Source: Blastochloris sulfoviridis (lineage in GTDB: Bacteria > Pseudomonadota > Alphaproteobacteria > Rhizobiales > Xanthobacteraceae). Taken from it: a DNA stretch of 64,000 nt. The DNA is taken from contig NZ_VWPL01000008.1 of NCBI RefSeq assembly GCF_008630065.1, forward strand, positions 62,001-126,000, given 5' to 3'. The notes below the pieces were generated by a model that worked only from the letters and a program-made list of their open reading frames with translations, did not search any database and was not told where the DNA came from. Both the position numbers and the translations under genes were made by a program. Shown here one piece after another: positions 61,769-64,000 of this stretch (positions within the stretch are counted from its first letter, which is position 1; each line of letters begins with the position of its first letter).

Positions 61769-62515
61769 ATGATTCGATTTCACCCGATCGCCACCACCCT
61801 TGTCGCCAGCGTTCTTGGTGTACTCACGCTGGGAGATGTCCCCGCTCATGCGGCGACGTTGCCTCCCATTAAAGCCGCCAGCGGCAACCAGGTTCCGGCC
61901 TGCGTCACTCCGACGCGCCTCACCTCGTTCCTCAAGTCCCGCCACCGCGACATCGATCCCCGGCTGGAAACCGTCGCGGCGCACTATGAGCAGCATGGCC
62001 GGGCGCTGGGGGTTCGCTGGGACTACGCGTTCTTCCAGATGATCGTCGAGACCAACTGGCTGCGCTTCCATCAGGCCAGCGGCCGTCCGGGCCTCGTCTC
62101 CCCCGACCAGAACAATTTCGCCGGCATCGGCGCCACCGGCCGCGGCCATTCGGGCGAGGCCTTCAACGACGTCTCGACCGGCGTGCTCGCCCATCTCCAG
62201 CACATCTCGATGTATGCCGGCGAGACGGTCGACAATCCAGTGGCCGTCCGCACCCGGCTGGTCCAGGGCTGGGGCGAGATTCCGGGGTGGGCGCACAGGC
62301 TGAACCGGCCGGTCACCTATACCGACCTGACCCGCAAGTGGTCGCCGCACGACCGCGGCTATTCCGACGACATCGCCGCGGTGGCCGACCAGTTCTTCGC
62401 CAATTTCTGCGAGGTGCGCTTCGCCGAGAACGAGCCGGCTCCGAGCAGGCTCTCGCCCGATCCCACCCCCACCGGCTCGACCCGCACCAGCCTGTTCCGC
62501 AAGCTGATGTTCTGA
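61769..62515 (+). CDS. Exported glucosaminidase-domain protein
   Basis: A 248-residue protein with a signal peptide (TTLVASVLGVLTLGDVPAHA) and a glucosaminidase/lysozyme-like domain: 'LGVRWDYAFFQMIVETNWLRFHQASGR' with catalytic Glu, then 'VSPDQNNFAGIGATGRGHSGEAFNDVSTGVLAHLQHISMYAGE'. It likely cleaves peptidoglycan glycan strands. The start at 61769 is preferred over GTG 61742, which adds a short non-family leader. Confidence 0.87.
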   Translation: MIRFHPIATTLVASVLGVLTLGDVPAHAATLPPIKAASGNQVPACVTPTRLTSFLKSRHRDIDPRLETVAAHYEQHGRALGVRWDYAFFQMIVETNWLRFHQASGRPGLVSPDQNNFAGIGATGRGHSGEAFNDVSTGVLAHLQHISMYAGETVDNPVAVRTRLVQGWGEIPGWAHRLNRPVTYTDLTRKWSPHDRGYSDDIAAVADQFFANFCEVRFAENEPAPSRLSPDPTPTGSTRTSLFRKLMF

Positions 62516-63079
62516 GCCGGCGCTCAAGGACCGGCGCCGGCCCCAGGGGTCGGCGTCGCGTCGTCCGGCCTCTGGCGCTGGCGCGATCGAACAGACGTTA
62601 TCGGCGCAGCCCTGCTGCCTGCCACGCCGAGCGTTCCTCCCCAAACCGCATGATTTTGTTGCCAGGGCAGGTCCGGCCGGGTCGATTCCCGGCCCAGGGC
62701 GACCGGAAGCGAGCGGGCTTGCGGAACCGGCGGGTTTCGAGTTCACTTAAATTTTAGTGCCTCACCCGCTTCGTGCTGCAATTTTTGCGTGCAGGCGGCA
62801 GATGGCAGCGAGACGGGCATCTCGGTGGCCGCGCAAGCGTAATTGCGCGTTTACCGGGAGCGTTCGGTGTTGCCCGCAGCAGCCGGAGATTTCAACAAGA
62901 GCCTTGTTTTCGTCGCGGGAATGAAGCACGATTCAAGAGCATACGGGTTTTGGCCGTTCCGGCCTCGTCTTTCGCCGAACGGCCTTTGACGTCTCTCGGA
63001 ATCCCCAAAATCCCAGGGTGTGGCGTCGAGCGTGCAAATACGCGCGGTGTCGAGACTTCACTTATTTCGGAGACCGACG
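62516..63079. promoter_or_regulatory. Long region upstream of the cold-shock gene
   Basis: 564 nt without a supported gene. 62692-62711 forms a strong hairpin (ggccggg / cccggcc, loop tcgatt). 62745-62790 is AT-richer ('cacttaaattttagtgcc' and 'gctgcaatttttgcgtgcagg', each an inverted repeat). A long structured leader is usual for cold-shock genes. Confidence 0.45.
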
Positions 63080-63283
63080 ATGCAAAAGGGCACCGTCAAG
63101 TGGTTCAACCCGACCAAGGGGTACGGGTTCATTCAGCCGGCGACCGGCGGCAAGGACGTGTTCGTCCACATCAGCGCGGTCGAGCGGGCCGGCCTGACGA
63201 CCCTGAACGAGGGTCAAACCGTCACCTTCGATCTGGTGACCAACCGCGGCAAGACTGCGGCCGAAAATCTCCGCGTCGGCTGA
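63080..63283 (+). CDS. Cold-shock protein (CspA family)
   Basis: A 67-residue single-domain nucleic-acid chaperone. RNP motifs 'KGYGFIQ' and 'DVFVHIS' are intact, as is the opening '[14 protein letters not shown]'. It would melt RNA structure at low temperature or in stationary phase. The start at 63080 has GGAGA upstream. A UUCG-loop terminator follows 14 nt after the stop. Confidence 0.96.
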   Translation: MQKGTVKWFNPTKGYGFIQPATGGKDVFVHISAVERAGLTTLNEGQTVTFDLVTNRGKTAAENLRVG

Positions 63284-63297
63284 GGCGCGCACCCCTA

Positions 63298-63322
63298 AGC
63301 CCCGCTTCGGCGGGGCTTTCTG
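63298..63322 (+). terminator. Rho-independent terminator of the cold-shock gene
   Basis: Arms agccccgc / gcggggct with a TTCG tetraloop, followed by 'ttc'. Confidence 0.8.
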
Positions 63323-63424
63323 CATCTGGGCCCCGATCCGGGCGATTTTGGCCGGCAGGCCGCGAGAAGGCTCTTGCCGTCCTCCGGCGGCCCGGCCGGC
63401 AGTCCGCCGCGGTGCGGACTGTCT

Positions 63425-63694
63425 TCAGCCGTACCGCAGCTTCATCGCCACGATCGTCAGCGTCAGCGCCAGCGTGACCGAATTGGCCGCAATCATCGGC
63501 GCATTGCCGAGGAGCAGGCCATAGACCAGCCACAGGGCGATTCCCGCCGAGAAGAAGCCGTAGCTGGACAGCGAGATCGACCGCGTCTCGCGGGTACGGA
63601 TCAGCCGGATCGCCTGCGGCAGCCAGCACAAGGTGGTGGTGATGGCGGCGGCAAAGCCGACGGCTTCGATTGCGGCATCCGGCGTCAGTCCCAT
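63425..63694 (-). CDS. SemiSWEET-family sugar transporter
   Basis: An 89-residue protein with three membrane helices and the PQ motif 'TLCWLPQAIRLIRTRETRSISLSSYGFF', then 'ALWLVYGLLLGNAPMIAANSVTLALTL'. SemiSWEETs dimerise to move sugars such as sucrose or glucose down gradients; the physiological substrate here is unknown. Convergent with the cold-shock gene. Confidence 0.9.
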   Translation of the reverse strand: MGLTPDAAIEAVGFAAAITTTLCWLPQAIRLIRTRETRSISLSSYGFFSAGIALWLVYGLLLGNAPMIAANSVTLALTLTIVAMKLRYG

Positions 63695-63892
63695 CGTTCA
63701 TCCTGTGGAATTCGCAGGGCCGCGTCACGACCCGGATCCGGATCGCCGCCACGGCCCCTCGCCGGCCTTCGGGTCTCGGGCGAAGCAGCCCGTCCCGCGG
63801 GCGGTGATAGCCGATCGGGCGCCCGCCGTCGCCGGGCCCGCACCCGTTGGCCGATTGCGCCGCCCCGCTCCTTGCTTCTACGTTAGATCATC

Positions 63893-64000
63893 ATGTTCGA
63901 AGCGATCTTCCAGTCTTTCGGCTCTGCGGCCGATCCGTCCGTGGGCGCAGGGCGCGTCGCACTGCTGCGCGCCGAACTCGCCCGCTGCGGTCTCGACGGC
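63893..64000 (+). CDS. Aminopeptidase P-family protein, N-terminal part (cut by window edge)
   Basis: Only the first 36 codons are in the window: 'MFEAIFQSFGSAADPSVGAG', then 'RVALLRAELARCGLDG', which is the opening of alphaproteobacterial Xaa-Pro aminopeptidase (PepP/M24) proteins. The catalytic domain lies beyond the edge, so the identity rests on this opening alone. Confidence 0.65.
   Translation, partial: MFEAIFQSFGSAADPSVGAGRVALLRAELARCGLDG

Noticed and set aside
62692-62711. tRNA T-arm-like hairpin with 'ggtcgattcc'
   Set aside because: Loop is six bases and no D-arm, anticodon arm or acceptor stem can be drawn around it.

Overview
The window is very GC-rich chromosomal DNA from an alphaproteobacterium, almost certainly Hyphomicrobiales (Rhizobiales). 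The evidence is CtrA and ChpT of the CckA-ChpT-CtrA relay, an EipA/DUF1134 protein, the uvrC-pgsA-moaD-moaE and yicC-gmk gene orders, and four families of REP-like palindromes typical of this order. A bchJ gene (bacteriochlorophyll 4-vinyl reductase) and a Tat-exported HiPIP point to a purple non-sulfur phototroph. Rhodoplanes or Blastochloris relatives fit, but I cannot fix the genus from sequence alone.

Layout. 0-7 kb: housekeeping (TetR regulator, uvrC, pgsA, moaDE, gmk, yicC). 7.3-9.5 kb: a small accessory island with an IS256-type transposase remnant, a Phd/PemK-like toxin-antitoxin pair, and a BrnT/BrnA pair bracketed by 98-bp direct repeats. 9.5-16 kb: SIMPL protein, two low-complexity secreted proteins, a RecD-like helicase, an OhrR-type MarR regulator, bchJ and a B3/4-domain protein. 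16-19.5 kb: a TRAP transporter (dctMQP). 20.7-32 kb: motility and cell-cycle block (fliJ, fliI, ctrA, a cobB sirtuin, cheRBYWA, chpT). 32-36 kb: cysQ, YHS protein, eipA, a coiled-coil membrane protein and a small cytochrome c. 36-50 kb: an aromatic/2-oxoacid locus (paaK and a paaI-like thioesterase on one strand; a five-gene branched-chain-type ABC transporter, iorA, an iorB-ferredoxin fusion and korABC on the other). 50-64 kb: HiPIP, a nickel/cobalt NicO transporter with its DUF1007 partner, L,D-transpeptidase, EamA exporter, 2-hydroxyacid dehydrogenase, protease inhibitor, FkbM methyltransferase, map, radC, PEP-mutase-like enzyme, GNAT, a PfkB-like protein, glucosaminidase-domain protein, cold-shock protein, SemiSWEET and the start of an aminopeptidase P.

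How the parts work together. The liv-ior-kor strand looks like one long transcription unit that imports an amino or aromatic acid and oxidises 2-oxoacids to acyl-CoA while reducing ferredoxin. The opposite strand supplies arylacetate-CoA ligase and thioesterase. A perfect TTGA-N6-TCAA (FNR/FixK-type) palindrome lies in the divergent region, which suits oxygen-sensitive enzymes. The most unusual gene is the iorB homologue, which carries at its C-terminus the two-[4Fe-4S] ferredoxin normally expected as a separate korD subunit, and sits exactly at the junction of the ior and kor gene sets. The ctrA upstream region holds five GANTC sites within 90 bp plus a CtrA half-site, consistent with CcrM/CtrA cell-cycle control. 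In-frame 15- or 18-bp minisatellites sit between start codon and conserved core of yicC, chpT and possibly iorA. No tRNA, rRNA or CRISPR array was found.
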